Assembly (NCBI RefSeq): GCF_050908995.1
Contig: NC_135122.1
Coordinates: forward strand, 11,572,501-11,636,500
DNA: 64,000 nucleotides
Origin: Andrena cerasifolii
Taxonomy: Eukaryota; Arthropoda; Insecta; Hymenoptera; Andrenidae
Direction: 5' to 3'
Part shown: piece by piece, positions 23,301-34,900 of the stretch
Numbering within the stretch: the stretch's first letter is position 1
Layout of the letters: each line of letters opens with the position of its first letter
Made by a program: the position numbers and the translations under genes
The notes under the pieces: model-generated
Database searches by the model: none
Told to the model about the DNA's origin: nothing
The model's input: the letters and a program-made list of their open reading frames with translations, nothing else

Positions 23301-26300
23301 TAATGGGGCTATGTTATTTATGTTCTCGCTCACAGTTCGAGCTTTCTTTTGGCCAACACTGTATACGCTTAAAAAAGAACACTGACCACATCCAGGCCCA
23401 CGAAAGTGGCACAACCTCCGCCTAGATTTCCTCGTGAAATCTTGAGTGTTGCCTGCCACGCGTTTAATACATCACCAATTGCTTGAATTACACGGAAGAT
23501 TTGAGGGAAATGGGTGACACGAATCCACTTGCCACGGGAACAGGCACGTCAGTAATTCACACTGGTAGCCCACGATACTGTTAATCCTCTTACCCTTATC
23601 CTATCGAAGGCAACCGGTTGAACGAAGGACAGAGTAATTCTGTGGATAAAGTTTAACAAACTTTGCTCGTTTGTGTTTAGAAATGCGAGACCAGACACCA
23701 GCCCGAGTACCGCAAGTTCAGCGTGGACCCGCAGATAACGTCTATCGAAGTGCTCCAAAGCATCCTCATCAAAGCGTTCGATATCAAAGGGTGAGGAGAT
23801 AGTACTGTTTGTCAGGACCGGGTAAACGCCCGCTGTATTACATCGGCAAACAGAGGGAAGTTCATTCGTCGTCCTCGTCCTTTCACTTTGGAAATGCTGG
23901 CGATTACCCTGCTTATCTGTGAAAATGTTGCAACATGGATAATGGCCCCCTTACATTGTACAACTGAAATTCCTCTTCCACGTGGGGAAGGTATTTTCTA
24001 AAACTCCTCTTCCACGCGGGCAAGAAATTTTCTAAAACTCCTCTTCCACGTGGGGAAGAAATTTTCTAAAACTCCTCTTCCACGTGGGGAAGAAATTTTC
24101 TAAAAATTCTCTCGCCACGTCCTTGATCGAGTGAACGAAAAAGTTTCAATCTGAAAATCAACGAAAGGAATATAAAAGAAACATTTTCGCGGACGCTGGG
24201 CATTTCCAAGCGCGTATTAATAGCTGTGCAAAATATTTCTGCCTACATTCTTCTCAAAGGCCTGATTGCACAGTGCTTCATGGAATATTAAAGTCACAAA
24301 TAAATTTCGATCGAATGTTAAGTTTATAAATAATCACATGCGTGCCTGTTGGACTTTTACAGAGAATTCACCGTCTCGTATCGGGCGATAGACGATTACG
24401 GATCAGAAACATACCTGTTCCTGCTTTCTGATTGGGACTTGGATGCGGCGTTTATAAGGTACTTTTCAGATAAGACCGTGCATCGGGGAGGGAATTAGCC
24501 GATAAGACTTTCGCGATGCGCAGAGTAACGATAACGGGTGCTGTTTCAGCGCCTCGGAGCCGTATCTGTACCTGCAAGTGAACCTGAAACCTTTCGGGGA
24601 GACGGGCGACTGCGAGTGCTACTGGGAGCAGAATGCGCAGGAAGTGGCGACGCGGCAAGAATCCGGGTTCCCGTATAGAACGCCCAAGTTACCCGGTCTT
24701 ATAATGAATAAGGCGAGTAGTGAGTTACCGCCCTCGGTTTGACTACAATTGGCTGCGGCGTTACGCAGCCACTTATCTTCTTCACAAGTCCCTTTCTAAT
24801 TAAGCACAAGAATCGTACAGGCTCCAGCAAGTGGCTATGAGATGTATACCTCGAAACGCTTTATACTTATTGTAAGATTGTTCTTTCGCGGCGAAAGTGT
24901 GTGATTTTGAATAACCGACTGGCAACGAAGTTGCTTGTAAATGCAGAATGTCCTTTGACTTGGGAAAGTTCAGAGACTGCGTGGGGATATAATAATTTGG
25001 AAAGTGATCTGTCTTTCGAAAAGAAAATAACAATTTGAAAAATAATTACCCTGAAGGCCCTCCAGGGCTCAATTCTAAAAAAAATTACGATTTTATCCAA
25101 ACCCTATATTTCGTTTTCTGTGCTACTACACTGAGCCCGTTTTTAATAAACTACCTATTCATTTTCCCGATAAAATGGGCCCTTTTTTCCTTAAAACCGC
25201 CATACAGTATGTTCTATGAATTGGGATATTCTTTTTGTAGATGGAGAGGACGCTGAACATGGTTCAACGTGCTCTGGGTAACTTGGGCGAGGAGTCGTCT
25301 CATCAGCAAAGTCTCCAACCACCGCGGCTACCACTGACCGACGCGGAATTCCGACGGTTTCTGGATCCCATAGGGCAAGTGATACATCCTAAAGAGCTAA
25401 GGGCGGTGATATACTTCGGCGGAATTGAGCCGAGCCTGCGCAAGGTGGTGTGGAAGCATATTCTAAACGTATATCCCGAGGGGATGTCGGGCCGCGGGCG
25501 AATGGACTACATGAAGAAAAAGTCTCAGGAATATCAAAATCTTCGGGAGAGGTGGAAAACCCTCGTGCAGAAGGGGCAGAACGTCGGGGACCTGGCGTAC
25601 GTCACGAGCATGGTGCGGAAAGATGTTCTGAGAACGGACAGGCACCACAAGTTTTACGGCGGCTCCGACGACAATCAGAACACAGCCAGCCTGTTTAATA
25701 TTCTAACAACCTATGCCTTAAACCACCCGAGCGTCAGCTACTGTCAAGGCATGAGCGATCTAGCTTCTCCTCTTCTGGTCACCATGAGGGACGAAGCGCA
25801 AGCTTACATATGCTTGTGCGCTCTTATGAGAAGATTAAAGGACAACTTCATGCTCGATGGGATCGCGATGACCACCAAGTTCGCCCATTTGGCTGAAGGT
25901 ACGTGAATATGGCTTTTAAGGATGCTCGGTGCACGGGGAGTGTAGAATGTAATTACTGTAAGAGAAAATAGTACGAAGTTAGTACACCTTCACAGAACTG
26001 TGACACGTATGATGTACATTCTCAGGTTTGCAACACTACGATCCTGACTTCTACGCATACTTGAAGCTACATCAGGCTGACGATCTATTGTTTTGCTATC
26101 GATGGCTTTTGTTGGAGATGAAACGAGAGTTTGCCTTGGACGATGCTTTAAGGATGCTGGAAGTTCTGTGGGCTGCTTTACCAGCGTCCCCACCGAACGG
26201 AGAACTTAGCCTTGCAGAGGTACCTTTCCCTCCGCCCTCGCCACCTCCGAGCCCAAACGTGAAGCACATTCGTGAAAACGCGTACACGAAAGTTTGCGCT

Positions 26301-27802
26301 ATTAGGCGGCAAAGCTCCTCCGCGAGCATCGCTGCCACTGGGAAGAGAAAAACGCTGAATACAGACGAGCTGTCTATACAATCTTCCGCGGAAGCTAATG
26401 GAGATTCGAAGAGGTACTTATCGGCATGGATCAGTGGAAATATCGAGGTAGAGATAGTATTATGACGTAAAACTCACTGTTTGCAGATCGAGCTCCCTTT
26501 ACGAAACATTCTCTGAGCCAGAAAATGACCTGACGACCGCAAAGAATCGAAGGAATAACGAGTTCACGGAAAAGTGCCTAAGTACAGGTTCTCTGCCTGG
26601 CAAAGCGAAGCGGGTGAACTTGTTGGAATTGAAAGAAAGGCTATCGGTGCCCGGCAGAGACCAGAATAAGAATAACGAACAGAGCGATGGCGAGAAGAAC
26701 TGTGCCAGGGTGGTAAAGAATTTGAACGAATTCTTCAATTTCACGAGCTTGAACCGCAACAAAGTAACACCAAGCGACGCTGAGCCAGAACTGAGGTTCG
26801 TTTCAAATTACACACTGAAACTTTCCCCTTACTGCCCCTAAAAATGTAGTTTCTTCTTAGAAATCACGTTCGTAACCGACCATTGTTTCATTCCGCAGGC
26901 GAGTTTCAAGCGAGAGCGGGGTGATCAAAGTTCTGAGGGACGAGCCGAGCTCCCCGGACGATCCGACGGACTTCTTTCCAATGACTACTTCGATGACTAG
27001 AGAGTTAAGACTGGAGTTAGAATCACTCGACCGACAGGTATTCGGGCCATCGCCGCCCAGCGATCAGCAATGCGACTGCGTTCTTTCTAAGCGGGAAAGC
27101 GAGCTGGTTGAAAGTGAAACGGACACGGAATTGGCGAGGTGTAGCCCAGCTGCGGACGTGTTCGTCTGGGCGAATCCCCTTCACATGTTACAACCGAGAC
27201 ATCACCCAGCCACTCCAGACGAGCAAGCAGAGCTCGAGTACGACGGGGAAATATTGGAGGACCAGAACGGTGTCAAGTCTGTTACCCCTATTAGATTACT
27301 GAAGCGTACTACTAGGTAAGAACCGCCGCTTACAGCCTCTCAAGGGTGCGCCGTTTTGCTGTAAATCTGTGTCTCGCACAGGTCCGAATCCGCTTCGGAT
27401 AGCGAGGAGACGGAGAGCTGGCACCAGAGCGCAGCGATATCCGAGAGTCCAACGAAACAGCCCGTGCAAGAGCAATGCGAAGAAGCTACGGAGCTTATGA
27501 ATCTCATTCCAGCGGGCACCAGCGTAGATCAACTAGGACAAAGTTCTTTGCCACCCCCGAACGAGTTCGGCGGCGGCAACCCGTTCCTCATGTTCCTGTG
27601 CATCACTCTTCTGCTTCAACACAGAGACTTTGTAATGCGCAATCAAATGGATTACAATGAAATGGCAATGCATTTTGATAAGATGGTCCGTCGACACAAC
27701 GTCGTTCGAGTCCTCAATCAGGCAAGGCAGCTGTTCGCTGGTTACTTGAGAAGGCATTCTTCGTCGTCGTCGTCCGCGAAGTCGGACTCCGTGAACGTCT
27801 AA
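20354..27802 (+). CDS. TBC1D25: TBC1 domain family member 25-like Rab GTPase-activating protein
   Basis: Nine coding exons: 20354-20395, 23681-23790, 24363-24458, 24550-24712, 25241-25898, 26026-26413, 26487-26795, 26899-27315 and 27382-27802. All phases agree and give 867 aa. In vertebrates this Rab GAP (OATL1) acts on Rab33/Rab34 at autophagosomes and endosomes. The N-terminus (VRVKVKKCE...PEYRKFSVDPQITSIEVLQ, then SDWDLDAAF) is the family's ubiquitin-like/PB1-type fold, about residues 8-100. The TBC domain spans roughly 190-420; both catalytic fingers are intact, the arginine in VRKDVLR (R268) and the glutamine in SYCQG (Q306). The C-terminal block NPFLMFLCITLLLQHRD is also family-typical. 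The start is the first ATG giving MFGCPREAVRVKVK. Exon 4 ends with a GC donor (AAG|GCGAGT), the only site that keeps frame. The segment at about 480-700 is low-complexity and poorly conserved. Confidence 0.93.
20396..23680 (+). other. TBC1D25 intron 1 (3.3 kb)
   Basis: GTACG donor after exon 1 and TTTGTGTTTAG acceptor before exon 2. Apart from the hAT-type MITE at 22976-23197 I see no gene in it. The 102-codon open frame at 22222-22530 has no domain and no splice support. Confidence 0.7.
22976..23197. mobile_element. hAT-type hairpin MITE, 222 bp, with perfect 8-bp TSD
   Basis: Flanked by GTTTGGAA at 22968-22975 and 23198-23205. The whole element is a near-perfect palindrome: CAGAGTTGGGCAAAAT at the left end and ATTTTGCCCAACTCTG at the right, with arms of about 100 bp around a short AT-rich centre near 23085. 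It lies in intron 1 of TBC1D25 and would fold into a long hairpin in the pre-mRNA. Confidence 0.92.
23969..24104 (+). repeat. 34-bp tandem repeat carrying CACGTG E-boxes, TBC1D25 intron 2
   Basis: Four units of exactly 34 bp (core CTCCTCTTCCACGTGGGGAA, then GAAATTTTCTAAAA). The hexamer is CACGTG at 23979, 24047 and 24081, and CACGCG at 24013. Each unit contains the local palindrome CTTCC-ACGTGG-GGAAG. The array lies inside an intron, after the second coding exon. CACGTG is the canonical bHLH E-box; binding is not shown by the sequence. Confidence 0.85.
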
Positions 27803-28987
27803 TCCTCTCTAATGTTCACTGTTCGAGTTCACTCGCCGACATCATGTAACACGAAACGAACGAGTTTAAAATACATCTTATCGGTAAAGGCACACCGCGG
27901 GGAAAGAAATCTAAAGTATGTTTTTTAAATCGGGAAAGTGACTCGGAATACTTTCGTAAACGAAAGAGAAAGATATCAGATGGGATACGTATCAGTGATA
28001 AACTAGGCAATAAGGGAATAAAGGAACCTTTCCAAGGTGCTCTTCCGATAATACGTTTATGGAAAATCGTTAATTCTTCGCAGATTTTTACCCTCTCAAA
28101 CGTATATGTTTACTTATTTAAACGTTCGCATTTAGGATCCCTATCGATTAATATTGAAATGTTTAAAACGACGATGATACCTTTTATAACATTTATTTAC
28201 ATCTGACCGCTTCTACTGCCCGTTGATAAGTTCTCTTTCAAGAAGAGGTTAGTTAGGAGAGATTGATTTTTTGTTTCGAAAGGGTTACTCCCTCGGCGTG
28301 CATGAAATGATCTATAGATTAGCAGCACTCGTTACTATCCATTGTTAAAAGCACTTTCGTACCTCGCGCGTAGTTCCAAGCTCGCGGAATCAGGTGGGCT
28401 GAAAATTTCTTTGATATTTAACGTACGAAGTTTACGACACATCGTCTTAAAATGGATAACTGAGAAGGAACGTACTTAAGTCGCGGATGGTGGATCGTTG
28501 ATTCCGTTCGCTTATCCTCGACACTATGCACAACACCATCTGCACCGCGTCGACGAACCCTTTCGCTGTACCTCGATTTAGAATTAAGTAATTAGCTTAA
28601 ATTTGTAAAATATATCTACGATCGTGTTAGCAGCCGTGTCTTACTTTGTTCTCAAACAGTATGCTCGAGAAACGACAATAAAGTGCATTTAATTTTACCG
28701 CTAACAGTGAACGTTGAATTCGATTCGCTTCCACTTTATCTTGTACATACGTAAGGAACATTCATTTCTTCTGTTTTGTATTTTATTTTAAATAAACTAA
28801 TAATTTACATTTATATTACCTACTGACTACGATATAAAATATAGTTAATGCTGAAATTCATTAGTTTTATTGTAACATTAGCAATACCAAGTCACAGCGC
28901 TTTTCTTAGATACGACGGGAACTAGGAGACCTCGCAAATTTTGCGTTGCTTTACCGGGGAAAAAAAAAGGAGGGAAACTTTACCAAT
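27803..28987. other. convergent 3' UTR region of TBC1D25 and GHITM
   Basis: Tail-to-tail spacer of about 1.2 kb. Plus-strand AATAAA hexamers for TBC1D25 are at 28677-28682 and 28791-28796. Minus-strand AATAAA hexamers for GHITM (read as TTTATT on the plus strand) are at 28866-28871 and 28782-28787. If the distal sites are used, the two 3' UTRs overlap. No other gene is seen. Confidence 0.6.
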
Positions 28988-30626
28988 TTACTTTCTCCTA
29001 TTGCCTCCGCCGCCCGCCAATATCGTGAGGATCCTTACGAAGATATTCAACGTATCCAGATAGATAGAAACGGCGCTGAAATTAAGCAGATGCGAGAGCG
29101 CTGGCTCGTATACTCGTCCACGTTCAGATCTCGCGTACTTTTAACAGAGAACTTACCTATTGATTGGGTCGTACGGCCTCGCTACGAGCCCGTATTTCGG
29201 ATGCATTTCAGCTTGCTTGACAATTCTTTGGGTATCGTACAACAGGAACATGGAGAAGAGTATCAAGCCACCATACAGAGCGAAAGCGTGCAGACCAGAC
29301 CCGACGACTGTGGTAGGAGGCAAGAACATCGATCCCACGGAGCTGGCGAATACAGCTCCCAAACCAATCGCTAGTGGCCCTCCCATCATTAAGAACTTAT
29401 CGCTCGGCGCGCAAACAGCAAGTGTTGACAAACCGCCAACTACACCGGCAGTATACCATCCTGCTCTAAGTACCAAAGGTCCTCCCAATAAGTACAAAGG
29501 CGCCAGGATCGCGCCAACGATACCAGTGTGAATCAACCACGCCACTTGTTTCGGTCCGAAACCTTCGTTATAAGGAATACTTTGTAACGCCATTCCACTA
29601 CCAATCATGGCTACCATAGTTACGCCCAGGGCAACCCACCCTTGGCGCATCACCATGTTCATAATAGCTGGCGAGCGCAAGCAAAGTGCTGCCGACCCAG
29701 CACTGACTGCTATGGACGCACCAAAGTACATGTATGTTGCTTTAATTCTATCTTTCACGTACTCGGGCCACATTCTGGGGAAGAAGCGAACGTTCTGTTA
29801 TGTTTAACAGAAATTAATCATAGAAATTCGCGACGCCAGCGATACTTATACTACTATAGGAGATGGATACCTCGCATAATCTATGGTTCCTGCGGTTGGT
29901 GAAAGACCCAGTCCATAATAACACAGAGCACCTAATCCAATAACAGCACCACCAGCAACGGCTCCCTTCCCAATACTGAATGCTGAACGAAAAATGTAAT
30001 ATAAAATGTTACGCAGCCTCTCTAAGTACTATTAACAAGAGTGACCAAATTCTACTTGAAGGGGTCATTCTGGTAATCACGCCGCAAAATTCGGCAACAT
30101 TCAGGCTTTTTGTGTCAGTGAATACAATGAATAACAATGTCAAACTTTTTTTTCATTTACATAAACGTTTACAGTTTCTGCATGGAACTCTCGAAAATAA
30201 TGAACGGGTGGTCGAACCATATCTGGATAATTTGTATTAAAAATAAACGAGGGTATATATATATTGTATTACTAATGAAACTTTTCCTCTTGTTTCTTGC
30301 ATCATTTAATTACTAAGAAACTTGGCTAATAATAGCGTAAAAGCTCCCATATAATGATGTATATTCATGGTTGGATTGCGCCATATTACGCGCCATTTCT
30401 CTGATTCGGGGTTTGAATTTTTACCTGTCTCTCCCGCAGGAGCCATCGCCTGTTCGGCGACGGTGGGTGACCTGCGGGCGGACCTCGTGAATGCACTACG
30501 TCCACCGCTGGCGAACAATCTCGAAGATTGTAGTCTCGGGATAAGTGGTCTCGGAGCGATCGGAGTTTTTAGAAAGCTGGCCAAAGCTGGTGAGGCACCA
30601 GCCCGGCAGACCCTGGCAAGCATCAT
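28988..30626 (-). CDS. GHITM: growth hormone-inducible transmembrane protein (TMBIM5), mitochondrial
   Basis: Four exons on the minus strand: 30626-30425, 29982-29871, 29774-29157 and 29075-28988, all GT-AG and in phase, giving 339 aa (human about 345). The protein belongs to the BAX-inhibitor-1/TMBIM family and sits in the inner mitochondrial membrane, where it affects cristae structure and ion transport. The first ~45 residues are rich in Arg/Ser/Ala and lack acids, as expected of a mitochondrial presequence. They are followed by VAGGAVIGLGALCYYGLGLS, a WPEYVKDRI block, and several hydrophobic helices containing AGWYTAGVVGGLS and GSMFLPPTTV, then LLYDTQRIVKQAE. The C-terminus IYLDTLNIFVRIL...GGGGNRRK matches the family tail. 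The exon 3 acceptor is the CCCCAG next to ATGTGG; the AG upstream would break the frame. The start is the first of two adjacent Met codons. Confidence 0.94.
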
Positions 30627-31976
30627 CCTTGCCGTTTAGTGCTCGCTAGTTCGGTGATCTGTCAACGAGGAAACGTAATTACCTGTTAGCTGCGTGAAAA
30701 TTGTGTCGCGCAATAAGTAGGATTACACACGAGCCGAAATGCATCGAAGTACAGTTGAGGAATCGAGAAATCGACCCACTCGACGAGATTTATTTGGAAT
30801 TCCAGAAACCAGATTCTTCCCAAAAATTTTCGCGTGATTACTCACATGTCGTAATTGGACGCAATAACGCTGCAATTGTTTCTCCTTCGAGCGATCGAAA
30901 CTACTAGCGAAACGTTGAGAATTTCAATCGTTACGTTTATTCCACTGACAGTTCCACGCATGCGTTCCTTTGCTAAATACAAGTACATACACCGATCGCA
31001 GCGCTACTGTACCTAAAAAGAAGCGCCATCTGCTATCGATAACAGAAGGAAAAATGTGCGCAATAAAAATTACTTTAGCAACAGACGATTTTGCGCATCC
31101 TTCGGAAATTATTGCAGAAAATAATGTAATATAACAGGAATATTATTCCAAGCTCTCTGGTATTTCAGTTAAAATTAAGTAAACCACAAATATACGTAAG
31201 AAACAGGTAGCCACGAAAATTACCCCTTCTTAAGCCTCATCATTCGATCTTTACACGAAGGAAAACTTATAACCAGTTGTTGAAATTAGTTTGTTTGTTA
31301 TTTATTGTTTTTCCTGTGTTTTAAGCAGGATGGCGTTTCAAGCTTATTTTTGCTTATATTGCCCAACGAATTATAGTCCCCTTTTTATTTTATCCCTCCC
31401 CTCTCTCCTTCGGGTCCCAGCAGCAGCAGTGCACCGGGAGAAAGGTGATCCTCCCATCTTTCCCCAGTACACCGCCCCGTGATGCTTAACTTCGGTGATC
31501 TAACGAGAACCGGTGTTTTCCATCACGGCTACGGCCGCTGGTGTTGAAATTAGTAAACCCCTATTATAGAAACGATCCAATTATCCTAATTATATTTTTC
31601 CCCGGGCGAGTTCAGACAAATGAACACTAAAGTATTACCGTCTCCCCTCTCAAAAGTTTCCCGCCGAAACGTGGCAACGTCGCACCCGCATTCGCCGACT
31701 AATGGCGACAACCCAATCCGTGGAGAAGGCAACCAATGAGAATTTTTAAAAGAATCCAACTCGTGCTGCACCGGATATGACGGCATGTGGTGGGGATACA
31801 AGTTCGTCTAGTAGATCTACCGCGCGGCGGCTTCGTTCTCTTCGTTGTCGGACGCCATAGTGGACGCCTCGTTTCCAGAGGACGGTCGAGTGTGAGCGAG
31901 GAGGCCTCGTTCCGACGAATTATCGCCTTAGGGTACGCGGCCATATCAGCGAGCATTCATTCATTCCAAGCGAACG
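30627..31976. promoter_or_regulatory. shared bidirectional upstream region of GHITM and NonA
   Basis: The start codons of GHITM (minus) and NonA (plus) are 1.35 kb apart in divergent orientation, so both promoters lie here. A SINE (31290-31541) sits in the middle. The flanks next to each gene are relatively CpG-rich. No clear TATA box was found for either gene, which is usual for housekeeping genes. Confidence 0.5.
31290..31541 (-). mobile_element. 5S rRNA-derived SINE (SINE3-like) with 12-bp TSD
   Basis: Read on the minus strand, the head (about 31541-31421) resembles 5S rRNA: GGCCGTAGCCGTGATGG, then CCGGTTCTCGTTAGATCACC, GAAGTTAAGCATCACGGGGC and a GATGGGAGGATCACC block, corresponding to the 5S internal promoter (box A, intermediate element, box C). 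A short unrelated body follows, then an A-rich tail of about 30 bp ending near 31290. The element is bounded by a perfect 12-bp direct repeat, TGTTGAAATTAG, at 31278-31289 and 31542-31553, as left by LINE-driven retroposition. It is therefore a transposed copy and not a functional 5S gene. Confidence 0.85.
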
Positions 31977-34900
31977 ATGGCAGGAGCTGAGTCGCCGAGC
32001 ACGAAGCAGGAGCAGCAAAATCCAGCCGCGGAAATCACAAATGAAAATCCACGAGAACGTAATCCACCGGGCGGCGGAGGCGGTGGCGGCGGTGGTAATC
32101 GCGGGCCGCGTGGTCGAAAAGGCGGTACACGCTTCTCCGGCGGCCGCGGAGGCGGAATGGGCGGTGGAAACAGAAATAACGACGGACCGGTAAGAGTTTT
32201 AAGAGTTTCTCATACATTCCACGGCACAAGCTTCGAGCACTTTTCGGCGTTCTTTGTTCCCGCCCGCCATGTTTGCTCTAAACTGGTGCGTAATACTTTC
32301 ACCGGTTTCAAGCTTGGTTTCGCGTCTCGTGCATTTCCTTTCGTAAAATTACCGAAGTTACAACTCATGGATAATTATTTGCTTAATTGTTGCAAGCCAG
32401 GTAAAGCTAGTTTCATATGAGCTTGTAGTAGCGTGTATCGCGCACTTATGATAATGAGTACTCCGGAGGATGTAGAGTCTGTCTCTCTTCGATTAAAAGG
32501 CTTAATCAGTGTTACAATAGATGTTTTCAAGGGGGATTTTTAGAACTATGTAATAATTGGTTTAATACCGCAATTGAAATTTGTAGGGGCGACAGAGAGG
32601 AAGCGCGCCGCGCTTATTAGAGTTATTGGATAGGATACTTGTTATATTCGATATTTGCTAGAGTTACGTGTAGCTGATTTAATGCCGAAATTTTTTAAAC
32701 ACGATAGAATTAAGTTTTAAGCATGCTGGATGCATACTAGGAATTAGTAAATGTTCTAAATATCACGTTTGAAACCACTGGAATTGAAATTGTTAATGCA
32801 GAATGTTGATAGAAGCTGTATCATTTACGTAGATGCAAGTTAATCGTATCGATTTTCCGCACAAAGTAATTACAAAATGGACGTACACGAAAACTAAGAT
32901 GGCGGACAAGCATTCTGTACCCGAACACGTGGGGCAGAAAATTTTACTTACGAACGTAATTCCAGAAAAGAAATATATTCAAAAATAAATGATTATTCCG
33001 AGCCTTCCTAATAATAACACTGCTAAAAATACAGATATGCTGTAGTCTTTGTATGCAATTTCATGTAAAATGTAACTTTAACAGCATTGCAACTTTGTAC
33101 AGTGAGACCTTCCTGATTATAAGCAGGGTCGGATTAAGACCTTTAGAGGCCCTAAGCACTTAAAAGATTTTAAGGCCCCCTTATACAGGGTGGTGACTTC
33201 AACGCAATATACGATTTCCGATAATTTTACTGAAAAGTGCTTGTAACAAAAGTTAGATATTAAAGTTTTAAAAATTTCTAAGGAGTCCCCATTTCTCCTG
33301 ATGCCCCAAGCACGTGCTTATTTTGTTTACCGTTTAATCCAGCACTGACTATAAGTTACCATAAAGTAATGAAACAATTGAATTACACGTAGTTTAGAAT
33401 TTAAACATAGTCTGAATTCTATGAAAATTCCAAAGATTCTGTTTTTATTAACATATCTATCATCAATTATCGGTGACCCGAGCCTTGGGTCATAATTAAA
33501 ACACAACACGATATTTCTTAAAGGCAATGGAACATGAGAGTTCAAAAATTTATATTAATCGCAACTACATACAAATTCTCTTAAAATGAAACCTATTCCG
33601 AATAATTATTTTTCGTCGTTCAATCGCGTGTTTTATAGAATACTAGCTTTACTACTCGGCTTCGCCCGAAATGTGGATTCTGATTTTATAAAAGAAATTT
33701 TTTTTTTTACTTTTTTTTCTGAAAATAGTCCTTTATCTGGATTAGCCAGGCATAATGAGCTGAGGTACATTTCGTGACCCCAGAGTTTACCGTTCGAAAG
33801 TTTTTAGACGACAGACAAACATACAATACACTTTCTGCTTTGTAGTATAAGATTTTATCATCAAAATGTTTTATTTTTCGATCGTATTAAAAATAAAATG
33901 GTCACAATACGAAAATGGTAATTATTTCAGATGAAGATGAACGAGTCCATGGACGGAGGTATGGATAACACCATGTCCGAAGGAATGGGTGGTGGGGGAG
34001 GTATGGGCGGCGGGATGGGGATGGGAATGGGTATGGGTATGGGACGCGGCGGAGGAATGCGCGGAGGTAGAGGCGGCAGAGGAGGTGGCGACAGAAACAT
34101 GGGAAACCGATCACAAGATGTAAGCGCTTTATATGAAAATGGGTACATTAAGCCTATTATGTTTTATGACTGTTCTGCTTGGAAAAAGTGAAAGACTCAA
34201 TTTGTATTTAAATTAATGTCCTTGTTACCTTTAACTAGGATCGCTTAATGGAGCGCATTATGGCCATCAGCGGGCCGACCCATGATTTGCCGCCTCAAGA
34301 AACCACAGAAAAGAAATTCAGCGGTCGAAATCGCTTGTACATTGGAAATTTGACAAACGATGTTACAGAAGAAGAGATCCAGCAGATGTTTCAACAATAT
34401 GGGGAGATATCTGAACTTTTCGTCAACAAAGAGAAGAACTTCGCGTTTCTCAGAATGGTAAATTAAATTTGCATATTTAAAAAATTCTTTTATCCAAAAA
34501 AAAAAAAAAATGATTAAAACAATTACCGTTTGATAGAAATGATAATAACAATTGGCTGCAAATTTATATGTATGATAGACGATTTTGTGTTCACAATATT
34601 GGTGCGATATTGAATCTATGACTTAAAGGTACCTGTGTTGTAGGATTACAGGGTAAATGCTGAGAAGGCGAAACATGAATTGGACGGGACGATGCGCAAA
34701 GGCCGCGTGTTGAAAGTACGCTTCGCGCCGCACTCGTCCACGATTAAAGTGAAAAATCTCACACCCTGGATCTCGAACGAGTTGCTGGAAAGATCGTTCA
34801 GCGTTTTCGGCGAAATCGAGCGGGCGATAGTTGTGGTTGACGATAGAGGGAAATCTACTGGCGAAGGGATCGTAGAATTCTGCAGGAAACCATCGGCACA

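Noticed and set aside
23969..24104. CRISPR-like appearance of the 34-bp repeats
   Set aside because: Units are contiguous with no unique spacers, and the window is eukaryotic nuclear DNA; it is a minisatellite.
29160..29531. Plus-strand open frames over the GHITM exon 3
   Set aside because: They are antisense shadows of the GHITM coding exon on the minus strand.
31421..31541. Functional 5S rRNA gene
   Set aside because: The 5S-like sequence is diverged, fused to an unrelated body and an A-rich tail, and bounded by a target duplication, so it is a SINE head.
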